A DNA stretch of 64,000 nt from Janthinobacterium sp. 67 (GTDB taxonomy: Bacteria > Pseudomonadota > Gammaproteobacteria > Burkholderiales > Burkholderiaceae_D): NCBI RefSeq assembly GCF_002797895.1, contig NZ_PGES01000002.1, positions 1 to 64,000 on the forward strand, in the 5' to 3' direction. A program made the position numbers and the translations under genes. Shown here in pieces: positions 9,005-17,886 of the stretch. How positions within the stretch are numbered: position 1 is the stretch's first letter; each line of letters opens with the position of its first letter. The notes under the pieces are model-generated. The model was not told where the DNA came from. It made no database searches and saw nothing but the letters and a program-made list of their open reading frames with translations.

Positions 9005-9410
9005 TCAGCGTCCCAGATCGCCTGTTGTGTGTTGAGTTGATCCGGGAAGCAGAGGCAGCTGGCAGCCGGCTGGCACCCGCATGCAGTGAGCTTGGTATCA
9101 CCCTGCGAACTTTCCAGCGTTGGGTTCGCAACGGCGACGATGCCATCGGCGCCGACAATCGCCCAACCACTGCGAGGCCGGAACCAAGGAACAAGCTGAG
9201 TGACGAAGAGCGTACCGAGATCCTGGCAGTGGCAAACAGCGAGGAATTCGGCAGCATGCCGCCGAGCCAGATCGTGCCGACGTTGGCTGATCGAGGTGTG
9301 TACATGGCCTCGGAATCGAGGTAAGCGTCTTCCCAGCGCCGTCTGGACTGCGTGACCAACGTCATCCATGATCGAATTTCGGCACAATTTTGTGCCCACA
9401 ATTTTCGATT

Positions 9411-9797
9411 ATGGACACAAATTTTCAACCGATCATTTCCACGAATTCACGCGGCCATTACCGCCAGCACCCTTTGGAGTTCAAGCGAGCCCTGGTGGCG
9501 CTGTCGCTGGAGCCTGGCGCTTCGGTCGCGCGCATCGCGCGTGAGCACGGCGTCAATGCCAACCAAGTCTTCAGCTGGCGCCGGCTGTATCAACAAGGAC
9601 GCCTTGGCGTACCTGCATTGTTGCGAGAAGATGGCCTTTTGCCGGTGGTGCTGGCGCCAACGGCGCCTGCGCCGAGCAACACCAGCTCCCATGCCAACGG
9701 CACTATCGTGCTTGAAATGGGCGAGGTCCGCGTGCGGATTGAAGGCGAGCCCAATGCGGCCACGCTGGCGCAAGTGTTGGATCGGGTGCTACGATGA
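9411..9797 (+). CDS. tnpA: IS66 TnpA
   Basis: 128 aa from ATG 9411. It contains a helix-turn-helix of the IS66 Orf1 type ([20 protein letters not shown], then [19 protein letters not shown]). It is required for IS66 transposition along with TnpB and TnpC. Its stop overlaps the tnpB start by ATGA. Confidence 0.9.
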   Translation: MDTNFQPIISTNSRGHYRQHPLEFKRALVALSLEPGASVARIAREHGVNANQVFSWRRLYQQGRLGVPALLREDGLLPVVLAPTAPAPSNTSSHANGTIVLEMGEVRVRIEGEPNAATLAQVLDRVLR

Positions 9798-10141
9798 TCG
9801 GTCTGCCTGCTGGCACCAAGGTATGGCTGGCTGCCGGCACTACGGACATGCGCTCCGGCTTTAATGGCCTTGCTGCAAAAGTGCAGTCGGCGCTGGAGGA
9901 AGATCCGTTCAGTGGTCATGTGTTTGTGTTCCGTGGCCGGCGCGGCGACCTCATCAAATTACTTTGGTGGACTGGTGATGGCCTGTGCCTGTTGGCCAAG
10001 CGCCTTGAGCGTGGTCGCTTCATCTGGCCGCAGGCGACTAGTGGCTCGGTAGCGCTGTCGCAGGCGCAGTTGTCGATGCTACTGGAGGGTATCGATTGGC
10101 GGCGGCCAGAACGCACTTGGAAGCCAACGTCGGCCTTGTAA
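9794..10141 (+). CDS. tnpB: IS66 TnpB
   Basis: 115 aa IS66 Orf2-like protein with the family signature [20 protein letters not shown], then [19 protein letters not shown] and [17 protein letters not shown]. Overlaps tnpA by 4 bp, implying coupled translation. Confidence 0.93.
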   Translation: MIGLPAGTKVWLAAGTTDMRSGFNGLAAKVQSALEEDPFSGHVFVFRGRRGDLIKLLWWTGDGLCLLAKRLERGRFIWPQATSGSVALSQAQLSMLLEGIDWRRPERTWKPTSAL

Positions 10142-10170
10142 ACGTAAGGCACCTCGCGTAAACTTGGCGC

Positions 10171-11733
10171 ATGCTCAGCCCAGCCGACCTCCCCAACGAT
10201 ATCGATGCCTTGAAGGCGTTGCTGTTGGCCAGTGAGCGCATGCTGCAAGAGCGCGATGCGCAGTTGGCGGGACTGGCGGAACAACTCAACACACGCGCCG
10301 TCGAGATCGAACACCTCAAGCTGCAGATTGCCAAATTGCGGCGCATGCAGTTCGGCCGCAAGTCGGAAAAGCTGGACCACCAGATCGAGCAGCTGGAGCT
10401 ACAACTGGAAGACCTGCAGGCCGACGAGGCCGAGGCTGCGCGTGAGATGCCGGCCGCCGATCAGGCGCCGCGCAAGAAGTCAGTGCGTCAGCCTTTGCCC
10501 GAACACTTGCCACGTGACGAGAAAGTGTATGCGCCCACAGCCGCAGACTGCCCGGCCTGTGGTGGCGGCCTGCGGCCGCTGGGCGAGGACGTCGCTGAGC
10601 AACTGGAATTCGTACCGGCCAGCTTCCGTGTGATCCGCCATGTGCGTCCCAAGCTGGCATGCGCCTGCTGCGATGCCATCGTCCAGTCGCCAGCACCAAG
10701 CCGGCCCATTGAGCGCGGTATCGCCGGTCCTGGCTTGCTCGCGCACATTCTGGTGGCGAAGTTCGCCGATCATCTGCCGCTGTACCGGCAGTCCGTGATC
10801 TATGCTCGCGAAGGCGTTGATCTTGATCGCGCCTTGCTGGCCAGCTGGGTCGGTGCAGCCAGCGCGTTGCTGCGTCCGTTGGTTGACGCCATTCGACGCC
10901 ATGTGCTGGCGGCATCGAAACTGCATGCTGATGACACCCCGATTCCGGTGCTGGCACCGGGTAATGGCAAGACCAAAACCGCGCGCCTGTGGACCTATGT
11001 GCGTGATGACCGGCCAGCTGGCGACACGACGCCAGCAGCCGTCTGGTTTGCCTACACGCCCGACCGTAAAGGCATCCATCCACAAACGCACCTGGCCAAG
11101 TTTGAAGGCGTACTGCAAGCCGATGCCTATGCCGGCTTCAACGCCTTGTTCGACGACGGCACGGTCCGCGAAGCGGCCTGCTGGGCGCACGCCCGTCGTA
11201 AGTTCTACGATCTGCATGCGGCGCGACCGACCGCGCTGACTACCGAAGCGCTACGCCGCATTGCCGAACTGTACGTGATCGAAGCGGAGATCCGAGGCCA
11301 GCCACCAGAGGAACGAAGGCAGGTTCGGCAAGCACGTGCGCGATCTTTGCTCGATGAGCTGGAACGCTGGCTGCGCACCACACTCGACACGTTGTCACGC
11401 AAATCCGACACTGCCGCTGCAATCCTGTACGCGCTCAAGCTGTGGCCGGCGCTGCTGCGTTACTGCGACGATGGCGCCATCGAGATTGATAACTCGGCGG
11501 CCGAACGCGCCTTGCGTGGCGTCGCCATTGGGCGTCGCAACTACCTGTTTGCTGGTGCCGACAGCGGCGGCGAACGCGCTGCCGCAATCTACTCGCTGAT
11601 CGGCACGGCCAAGCTGAACGGTGTCGACCCCGAAGCCTGGTTGCGTCACGTGCTGACGCATATCGCCGATCATCCCGTCAACCGGGTTGATGATTTCTTG
11701 CCTTGGAACTGCAACCTACCGGCAGCCCTTTGA
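10171..11733 (+). CDS. tnpC: IS66 TnpC transposase
   Basis: 520 aa DDE transposase of IS66. The layout is an N-terminal leucine-rich coiled coil (residues ~10-80), a zinc-finger-like [14 protein letters not shown] (~127) and the catalytic core with [28 protein letters not shown] and the C-terminal [20 protein letters not shown]. It appears full-length and intact. A homologue is encoded at 55594-57180. Confidence 0.94.
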   Translation: MLSPADLPNDIDALKALLLASERMLQERDAQLAGLAEQLNTRAVEIEHLKLQIAKLRRMQFGRKSEKLDHQIEQLELQLEDLQADEAEAAREMPAADQAPRKKSVRQPLPEHLPRDEKVYAPTAADCPACGGGLRPLGEDVAEQLEFVPASFRVIRHVRPKLACACCDAIVQSPAPSRPIERGIAGPGLLAHILVAKFADHLPLYRQSVIYAREGVDLDRALLASWVGAASALLRPLVDAIRRHVLAASKLHADDTPIPVLAPGNGKTKTARLWTYVRDDRPAGDTTPAAVWFAYTPDRKGIHPQTHLAKFEGVLQADAYAGFNALFDDGTVREAACWAHARRKFYDLHAARPTALTTEALRRIAELYVIEAEIRGQPPEERRQVRQARARSLLDELERWLRTTLDTLSRKSDTAAAILYALKLWPALLRYCDDGAIEIDNSAAERALRGVAIGRRNYLFAGADSGGERAAAIYSLIGTAKLNGVDPEAWLRHVLTHIADHPVNRVDDFLPWNCNLPAAL

Positions 11734-12638
11734 GATGACGCCGCTTCCCAGCGGTGTGATGCCATCATCGATTAAATTGCTGCGCCATTCAATACGTCGC
11801 TGACCAGACGCTTACGAATCGAGCTTCTACCGGGTCTTGAAGGCTGCGTCGCAGCAGCATTACCGCGGAAAGGCAAAGAAGCCTTCTGGGCGGGTGGTCA
11901 CGAGCCATTGCGCTACGGGGCCGAACCAGGTTTGGAGTTGGGACATCACGTGGCTGCCGGCTGCGATCAAGGGAAAGTACTACTACTGGTACATGGTACT
12001 CGACATCTACAGCCGGAAAATTGTCGGTCACGAAGTGCATGTGGCCGAATCGGCGGAGTCGGCGTCAAGGCTGATGCGCCGCGCCAGCCTGGCCGAAGGC
12101 TTAGCAGGCCGTCCGCTGGTGCTCCACTCGGATAATGGCAGCGCAATGAAGGGCGCCACCATGCTGGCCACGTTGGAGCAATTGGGTGTCGCGCCGTCGT
12201 TTAGCCGGCCGCGCGTAAGCAATGACAATGCGTTCGCGGAGTCGCTGTTCAGGACGTGCAAGTACCGACCAGACTACCCGAACAAGCCGTTCGAGAACCT
12301 AGAGGACGCGCAGGCGTGGACACAGAAATTTGTGCGCTGGTATAACCAGGATCACAAGCACAGCGGCCTGAAATTCGTGACGCCGGCACAGCGGCATGGC
12401 GGCCAAGCTGATGCGATTCTGAGCCACCGTGAACAGGTGTACCAAAAGGCCAGAAGCCGCAATCCGCAGCGCTGGTCGCGGAATGTCAGAAACTGGAGCC
12501 TGGACGATCAGGTCTGGTTGAATCCGGAACGGATTCGGCCAGAAGAATTAAAGCAAGTTGCGTAAGGTGACGCGACAACTACGTTGACAAACACCGGAGT
12601 GGGGCTTCTACGAGCATCGCCTGAAACTCTACCGTGAA

Positions 12639-12664
12639 ACTGTGCGGCGCGCTCGCCGCACAGT
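12639..12664. repeat. Perfect 11-bp inverted repeat downstream of the IS3 element
   Basis: Arms ACTGTGCGGCG (12639-12649) and CGCCGCACAGT (12654-12664) with a 4-nt loop. It sits 50 bp beyond the IS3 right end, in sequence that encodes no recognisable gene. It could be the stem of a former terminator of the broken gene at 12735-13204; no T-tract is present. Confidence 0.5.
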
Positions 12665-12734
12665 ACGCCATCGATGGGGTTTCGTAAGTCCAGCGGCTAA
12701 AATCCCTCATAGGACCCGAGACATCGGCGCCGGA

Positions 12735-13204
12735 TCAGCCATTCCAATCGAGGTCGCCCGCTTCGTGAAATACATCCACCGCGTCCTGATGCGCCAGCGA
12801 TACGGGTTTGAGAATGTCAGAAAAGCCCGGCGTATCGGCCAGTTGCACGCCGGGCGCCACTTCAAGGATGCCGGAGCCGCCGACGACAACGATACGCCTG
12901 ATGCCGGCACCACGCGCCGCCGCCACCAAGGCGCGGGCCGCATCGGCCACGGTCGCTGTCGCGTTGATCGAGCCGCGGTAGGCACTCGCCAGCACCTCGT
13001 GGCCCTGAACGGCGGAAAGCAGCGCCTGACGGGGCGCCTGACGGTCGAAAATGTCGGCTGTTACACTCCGGTTCGGCGTTGCCGTACCCGGCGCGACGGC
13101 GGGCGGATGGCGCGAGATCGCGGTGACATGTGGCCACGGCTGAGCGCATCATGCATAATCCGGCTGCCGATCCTGCCAGTTGCTCCAAGCGACGCAATTT
13201 TCAT
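12735..13204 (-). pseudogene. NmrA/SDR-type NAD(P)-binding protein, frameshifted and truncated
   Basis: The start MKIASLGATGRIGSRIMHDA is a Rossmann GxTGxxG signature. The frame breaks near 13125; the continuing frame reads DRQAPRQALLSAVQGHEVLASAYRG-like sequence and ends GIRRIVVVGGSGILEV...DVFHEAGDLDWNG at a stop. Proteins of this family normally extend some 60-80 residues beyond that point. It lies immediately upstream (in sequence, not in transcription) of the leuD-like gene and next to the IS3 element, so decay may follow IS insertion. Confidence 0.7.
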
Positions 13205-13264
13205 GATGTTATTCCCTTCCGGAATGGGGGTTGCCATTGACGTCATCAAGGCGCGTGCGTTGGG

Positions 13265-13903
13265 TCATGGGAATAACCAGGGCTCTTGGCTGCGCCGCCG
13301 CGCCTCGTAGGCGTGAATCGTGTCCGCCTGAGCCAGCGTGATCTCGATTTCATCGAAACCGTTCAGCAAGCAATGCTTGGCGAACGGGTCGATATCGAAG
13401 CGATGGGCTGGTCCGGCGGGGGTGGTGACGGTTTGCGCAGCCAGATCGATGGTGAGACGGTAGCCTGGGTTTTTCTCGACATCAATAAACAGCTGGTCGA
13501 CCGTGGCCCCATCGAGCACGATCGGCAACAAGCCATTTTTTTGGCAGTTGCTAAAAAAGATGTCGGCGAAGCTAGGCGCGATCAGGGCCCTGAAACCGTA
13601 GTCCTCCAGCGCCCATGGCGCGTGTTCGCGGCTCGAGCCGCAGCCAAAGTTCTCACGGGCCAACAAAATCTCGGCCCCTTGAAAACGTGTTCGGTTCAGC
13701 GCGAAGCTTTGATTGCGCGGCCGGTTTGCGCAATCCTGGCCCGGTTCGCCATGGTCCAGATAGCGCCATTCATCGAACAGGTTGGGGCCGAAGCCGGAAC
13801 GCTTGATCGATTTCAGGAATTGCTTTGGGATCAGCGCATCGGTGTCGACATTGGCCCGGTCGATCGGCGCCACCAGTCCGTTCAGTGTAGTGAAGGCAAG
13901 CAT
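13265..13903 (-). CDS. LeuD-like (aconitase-family) small subunit hydro-lyase
   Basis: 212 aa swivel domain of the isopropylmalate/citraconate isomerase family, pairing with the LeuC-like product encoded 10 bp upstream. [20 protein letters not shown] and [18 protein letters not shown], then [20 protein letters not shown], are LeuD signatures. The start at 13903 gives canonical LeuD length; the frame extends further upstream but overlaps leuC. Although leuD of leucine synthesis is the standard label, the neighbours (an HMG-CoA-lyase-like and a CoA-transferase gene, no leuB) argue for a catabolic hydratase acting on a methylated C4 diacid such as citraconate. Confidence 0.88.
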   Translation of the reverse strand: MLAFTTLNGLVAPIDRANVDTDALIPKQFLKSIKRSGFGPNLFDEWRYLDHGEPGQDCANRPRNQSFALNRTRFQGAEILLARENFGCGSSREHAPWALEDYGFRALIAPSFADIFFSNCQKNGLLPIVLDGATVDQLFIDVEKNPGYRLTIDLAAQTVTTPAGPAHRFDIDPFAKHCLLNGFDEIEITLAQADTIHAYEARRRSQEPWLFP

Positions 13904-13913
13904 GGGTTCTCCG

Positions 13914-15317
13914 TTACAGTTCGGTGCTATCGACAAAATGACCGGCCAGCGCCGCCGCCGCCGCCATCGCCGGGCTGACCAGATGGGTGCGTCCACCGGC
14001 CCCTTGGCGTCCTTCGAAGTTGCGGTTGGAGGTCGATGCGCAACGTTCGCCTGGTCCGAGCCGGTCGTCATTCATGCCCAGGCACATCGAACAGCCTGGC
14101 TCACGCCACTCGAACCCTGCCGCGCTGAAAATACGGTCCAGGCCCTCCGCCTCAGCCTGCGCCTTCACCAAACCGGAGCCGGGTACCACCAGCGCTTGCC
14201 GGATCGAGGCGGCAATCCGGCGCCCTTTGACCACCGCTGCCGCCGCACGCAGGTCTTCGATGCGGGCATTGGTGCATGAACCGATAAAGATCTTGTCCAG
14301 CCGGATCGCGTCGATCCTGGTTCCAGCCGCGAGCCCCATGTAGGCCAGCGCCCGTTCGATCCCGATCCGTTTGGCGGCGTTCGTCTCCAGACTTGGATCC
14401 GGCAAGGAATCGTCGATCGACACGACCATCTCCGGCGACGTGCCCCAACTGACCATTGGCCGCAATGTTGCGGCGTCGATTTCCACCACTTTATCGAACA
14501 CGGCCCCGACGTCGCTGGACAGCGTGCGCCAATAATCGACGGCCTGGTCCCATTGCTCACCGTGCGGGGCGAAAGGCCGCCCCTTCAGGTAGCCGATGGT
14601 TTTTTCGTCGACCGCGACCATGCCAACCCTTGCACCCGCCTCGATCGCCATATTGCACAAAGTCATGCGCCCTTCCATCGACAGCGAGCCGATGGTGGTG
14701 CCGGCGAACTCGATTGCGTAACCGTTGCCACCCGCCGTGCCGATCCGGCCGATGATGGCTAATATCAAATCCTTGGCCGTGACGCCGGCGGGCAGGTCGC
14801 CCTCCACTTTCACCAGCATCGGCCTCATCTTTTTTATGGACAGGCACTGAGTCGCAAGGACGTGTTCGACTTCGGATGTGCCCACGCCGAAAGCGAGCGC
14901 GGCGAAAGCCCCATGGGTACTGGTGTGCGAGTCCCCCGCCACGACGGTCATGCCGGGCAAGGTCGCACCCTGCTCGGGTCCAATGACGTGGATGATTCCT
15001 TGACGCTGGTCGGACAGGCCGAATTGCGTGATGTTAAATTCGCGGCAATTGAGATCGAGCTGGTCAACCTGGATCCGCGACAGCGGATCCGCTATCCCCT
15101 GCGCTCGCGACGTGGTCGGCACATTATGGTCGGCTGTAGCCAGCACAGTTTCGCGCCGCCATACCTGACGCCCCAAATGTCGCAGCCCTTCAAACGCCTG
15201 TGGACTCGTCACTTCATAGACGAGGTGGCGATCGATGTAGAGCAAGGATGGCCCGTCGGGATTTTCCTTGACGACGTGGCGTCGCCACAACTTTTCAAAT
15301 AAGGTTGTTGCGCTCAT
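13914..15317 (-). CDS. LeuC-like (aconitase-family) large subunit, [4Fe-4S] hydro-lyase
   Basis: 467 aa. The [4Fe-4S] ligands are C348 ([13 protein letters not shown]), C409 and C412 ([11 protein letters not shown]). The active-site stretch [20 protein letters not shown] is present. The family interconverts 2- and 3-hydroxy diacids through an unsaturated intermediate, and LeuCD proteins are known to hydrate citraconate to citramalate. It overlaps the lyase gene by 4 bp and precedes leuD, so it is co-transcribed with a lyase and a CoA-transferase. A role in citraconate/citramalate turnover is inferred from this context; isopropylmalate isomerase is the alternative. Confidence 0.88.
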   Translation of the reverse strand: MSATTLFEKLWRRHVVKENPDGPSLLYIDRHLVYEVTSPQAFEGLRHLGRQVWRRETVLATADHNVPTTSRAQGIADPLSRIQVDQLDLNCREFNITQFGLSDQRQGIIHVIGPEQGATLPGMTVVAGDSHTSTHGAFAALAFGVGTSEVEHVLATQCLSIKKMRPMLVKVEGDLPAGVTAKDLILAIIGRIGTAGGNGYAIEFAGTTIGSLSMEGRMTLCNMAIEAGARVGMVAVDEKTIGYLKGRPFAPHGEQWDQAVDYWRTLSSDVGAVFDKVVEIDAATLRPMVSWGTSPEMVVSIDDSLPDPSLETNAAKRIGIERALAYMGLAAGTRIDAIRLDKIFIGSCTNARIEDLRAAAAVVKGRRIAASIRQALVVPGSGLVKAQAEAEGLDRIFSAAGFEWREPGCSMCLGMNDDRLGPGERCASTSNRNFEGRQGAGGRTHLVSPAMAAAAALAGHFVDSTEL

Positions 15318-16330
15318 GGCGTGCTTCCGTGATAAGTGCTGGCCGGATCGAGCGCGACCGCCGCGCCCTGGCCCGCCAGCCTTTGTTGGTCCTTGCCGGA
15401 GCCGAGACCTCCGGGTTTCGGATAGAGACGGCTCGACAGTCCTGCCTTCATCACTTGGCCGGGTACTTCATGTCCGACGATGGCCGGCAACTGGCGGGCG
15501 ATATCGAGCATGTCGTTCAGCCTGACGCCGGTGTCGTAGCCCATTGCCTCGAACATGTGAACCATGTCTTCGGTACAGACGTTGCCGCTGGCGCCAGGAG
15601 CGAAGGGACAGCCGCCCAGGCCACCCAGCGACGCATCGAAACGATCGATTCCACCATCCAGTGCCGCCAGCGCATTGGCCAGGCCCATCGAGCGGGTATT
15701 GTGAAAATGGGCGGTGAAGACGACCTGCGGCCAACGGGTCCGTACCGCGTCGCAAAGATGCGCCACCTGGGCCGGATTGGCGACGCCAGTGGTGTCGCAC
15801 AGCGTCAGGCGCCCCACCCCCATGGCGACACATCGATCGACCAGCTCGAATACGCGCGACGCCGGCACTGCGCCGTCGAACGGACAGCCAAACGCCGTCG
15901 ACAACGAGACGTTGATCGCCACCTTGCCCGCCACCAGCGCGACGATCTGCGCGAACTGCAGCAGCGACGCTTCGCACGTCATGCGCAGGTTGGCCATGTT
16001 ATGGGTCTGGCTCGCGGACATGACCAGGTTGACCTCGTCGACACCGCAAGCCAAAGCACGCTCGCAGCCACGCAAGTTCGGCACCAAAGCGGTGTACTCG
16101 ACCCCCGCCACTCGCTCGATCTGGCGCATCACCGTTTCGGCGTCAGCCAACGCGGGGATGGCTATTGGCGAGGTAAACGACGTCACCTCGATTTTTGCCA
16201 GGCCAGTCCGGCTGAGCGCATTGATGAGCTCCACCTTGCGCGCGGTCGAAATGAAGATTGGCTCGATCTGGAAGCCGTCGCGCACCGACACTTCCTGGAT
16301 ATACAAACGCTTGCCGTTGGCTGCTCGCAT
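15314..16330 (-). CDS. HMG-CoA-lyase-family enzyme, possible citramalyl-CoA lyase
   Basis: 338 aa TIM-barrel lyase. The catalytic start [12 protein letters not shown] carries the conserved R-D pair, [20 protein letters not shown] carries metal histidines, and [15 protein letters not shown] carries the catalytic cysteine. The ATG at 16330 has AAGGTGG upstream; a GTG at 16339 is also possible. HMG-CoA lyases split 3-hydroxy-3-methyl-acyl-CoA into acetyl-CoA and a keto acid. Citramalyl-CoA has the same 3-hydroxy-3-methyl arrangement and would give acetyl-CoA plus pyruvate. The gene lies between leuC and the CoA-transferase, which supplies a CoA thioester. Specificity is inference. Confidence 0.85.
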   Translation of the reverse strand: MRAANGKRLYIQEVSVRDGFQIEPIFISTARKVELINALSRTGLAKIEVTSFTSPIAIPALADAETVMRQIERVAGVEYTALVPNLRGCERALACGVDEVNLVMSASQTHNMANLRMTCEASLLQFAQIVALVAGKVAINVSLSTAFGCPFDGAVPASRVFELVDRCVAMGVGRLTLCDTTGVANPAQVAHLCDAVRTRWPQVVFTAHFHNTRSMGLANALAALDGGIDRFDASLGGLGGCPFAPGASGNVCTEDMVHMFEAMGYDTGVRLNDMLDIARQLPAIVGHEVPGQVMKAGLSSRLYPKPGGLGSGKDQQRLAGQGAAVALDPASTYHGSTP

Positions 16331-16340
16331 TGGGTCCACC

Positions 16341-17552
16341 TTAAATAATGCCGAACGAACGCATCCGCTTCAACTCATCGGCGCCGATACCGACCGAGGC
16401 CAGGACCTCGTCGGTATGCTCACCAAGCTTTGGACCAACCCAGTTGGTTCGCCCAGGGGTTTCGCTGAGCTTGGGCACGATGCCCGGGAGATCGATTGGC
16501 TGGCCGTCCGGCAACTCAAAACGCTCGATCATGTTGCGCGCCTTGTAATGCGGATCCTTGCTGATATCCTCGGCCGTATAGACGCGACCGTTCGGCACTG
16601 CCGCCTTGTCGAGCACCACCAGCACGTGTTCCAGATCATGCTGCATAGTCCACGCCGCGATCGCGGCGTCCAGCTTGTCATTTTGGCGTACCCGGCCGTC
16701 GTTATGTTCCAGATCCGGATCGTCGCCCAAATCATCGCGCCCAATCGCCCGCATCAAGCGCTTGAAGATGGCATCGCCATTGCCGGCGATAATCACATAC
16801 TGGCCGTCGGCACATGGATAGGTATTCGAGGGCGAAATGCCCGGAAGGCTGGAGCCGCTGCGCTCTCGCACATTGCCCTGCACGCTATATTCGGGAATCA
16901 GGCTCTCCATCACTGCAAACACAGCCTCATAAAGGGCGACATCGATGAACTGACCCTTGCCGCCGTTGACCTTCAGGTGGTGCATCGCCATCAAGGCCCC
17001 GAGCGCGCCGTACAGCGACGCCAGCGTGTCACCCAGGCTGACCCCGACCCGCACTGGCGGGCGATCCTGGAAACCGGTTACGTAACGCAAGCCGCCCATG
17101 CTCTCCGCGATCGCCGCGAAGCCAGGCCGCTCGCGGTTCGGTCCGGTCTGGCCATATCCGGATATCCGCACCATGATCAGCGCGGGGTTGATCGCAGAGA
17201 GCTCGTTCCAGCCCAGGCCCCATTTTTCAAGTGTGCCGGGCCTGAAATTCTCGATCACAATATCGGCTTCAGCCACCAAGCGCCGCACAATCGCGCGCGC
17301 CTCCTCGAATTTCAGGTCCAGTGTCACAGACTTCTTGTTCCTGCTTTGGGTGTACCACCAAAGCGACGTGCCGTTATGTAGTTTGCGCCATTTGCGCAAG
17401 GGATCGCCTTCCTTCGGCGGCTCGATCTTGATCACGTCGGCGCCAAATTGCGCCAGCAGGCCACTTGCATACGGACCAGCAATCAAGGCCCCCATCTCCA
17501 GTACCTTGACGCCTTGTAATGGCGCCGACTTGATATCCGCGTTTTGTTCCAT
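16341..17552 (-). CDS. Family III (CaiB/BaiF) CoA-transferase
   Basis: 403 aa from ATG 17552. The N-terminus has VLEMGALIAGPYASGLLAQF-type CoA-binding sequence and IKIEPPKEGDPLRKW. IVIENFRPGTLEKWGL and MVRISGYGQTGPNRERPGF are family signatures. D175 in VGVSLGDTLASL aligns with the catalytic aspartate of this family (Asp169 in formyl-CoA transferase). It likely moves CoA onto the diacid handled by the neighbouring LeuCD/lyase pair. Alternative acceptors cannot be excluded. The stop is 10 bp from the lyase start. Confidence 0.87.
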   Translation of the reverse strand: MEQNADIKSAPLQGVKVLEMGALIAGPYASGLLAQFGADVIKIEPPKEGDPLRKWRKLHNGTSLWWYTQSRNKKSVTLDLKFEEARAIVRRLVAEADIVIENFRPGTLEKWGLGWNELSAINPALIMVRISGYGQTGPNRERPGFAAIAESMGGLRYVTGFQDRPPVRVGVSLGDTLASLYGALGALMAMHHLKVNGGKGQFIDVALYEAVFAVMESLIPEYSVQGNVRERSGSSLPGISPSNTYPCADGQYVIIAGNGDAIFKRLMRAIGRDDLGDDPDLEHNDGRVRQNDKLDAAIAAWTMQHDLEHVLVVLDKAAVPNGRVYTAEDISKDPHYKARNMIERFELPDGQPIDLPGIVPKLSETPGRTNWVGPKLGEHTDEVLASVGIGADELKRMRSFGII

Positions 17553-17577
17553 CCCGCCCCCCGCTGTTACCATAAAA

Positions 17578-17656
17578 AGCCGCAGCCCTTCAGAGAGCGC
17601 ACGCACGGCGTACTTGGTTGCACAGTAGACGGCGGCAGTGGCATCGCCCCTAACCG
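17578..17656 (-). pseudogene. Short-chain dehydrogenase relic (active-site fragment)
   Basis: In frame with and directly upstream of the CoA-transferase gene, the translation reads TAAVYCATKYAVRALSEGLR, the YxxxK catalytic helix of short-chain dehydrogenases. It is preceded by no Rossmann domain and followed by no C-terminus, so it is a scrap of a deleted gene. The remaining gap (17657-17886) between this relic and the transporter gene shows no recognisable gene, repeat or clear terminator. Confidence 0.6.
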
Positions 17657-17886
17657 CCGCTCATTTGGTGGCGCCCCTCAAGCGACAACCACTTTTGCTC
17701 ATTGGGCTAGCTGATTCTGTGCTGCTCTCCCCCTCGCTGCCGCTATGTTTCGTCCGACGACCTTTGTCTGCTTTTTTGGGACAGCTGCACGACCACGGAT
17801 CTAGATCGAACAACCGCCTCCGGCAGCAACGACGAAGTGCTTTAGCATGCGTATGTATACACAGTCGAAAAAAAAGTACAGTAGGC

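Larger units (their letters stand above)
9321..11815 (+). mobile_element. IS66-family insertion sequence (2495 bp) with 8-bp target duplication
   Basis: Ends are inverted repeats beginning GTAAGCGTCT (left 9321; right end complement GTAAGCGTCTGGTCAGCG). The 8-bp direct repeat GAATCGAG flanks it at 9313-9320 and 11816-11823. The GTAA terminus, 8-bp duplication and three-gene tnpA-tnpB-tnpC layout are hallmarks of IS66. All three genes are open, so it may be functional. Confidence 0.95.
9001..12565 (+). pseudogene. IS3-family transposase OrfB, split by IS66 insertion
   Basis: The 5' part (9001-9320) ends in YMASES and the 3' part (11824-12565) resumes FYRVLKAASQQHYRG. Removing the IS66 plus one 8-bp duplication restores an open frame across the junction (...ASE-S-S-FYRVLK). 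The 3' part holds the integrase core: WSWDITWLP (first D), VLHSDNGSAMKG (second D) and NDNAFAESLFRTCKYR (E). The coding sequence otherwise looks intact, so the IS66 insertion is the sole visible lesion. Confidence 0.85.
8440..12589 (+). mobile_element. IS3-family element, interrupted by an IS66 element
   Basis: Terminal inverted repeats: the left end TGTCAGAATAGTTGTCGCG (from 8440) matches the reverse complement of the right end TGTCAACGTAGTTGTCGCG (to 12589), both continuing TCACC. Between them are an orfA and an orfB with an integrase-core DDE domain, typical of IS3. No convincing direct repeat flanks these ends; CCGG occurs close to both (8436-8439 and 12594-12597), so the right boundary could be four bases further out. 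An IS66 element (9321-11815) splits orfB. Confidence 0.82.

Noticed and set aside
12642..13310. 222-aa plus-strand open frame
   Set aside because: It lies antisense to the NmrA-type pseudogene and shows no family motif.
13265..15317. Calling these genes plain leuC and leuD of leucine biosynthesis
   Set aside because: The subunits fit the family, but the neighbours are a CoA-transferase and a lyase rather than leuA or leuB, so I kept a neutral hydro-lyase call.
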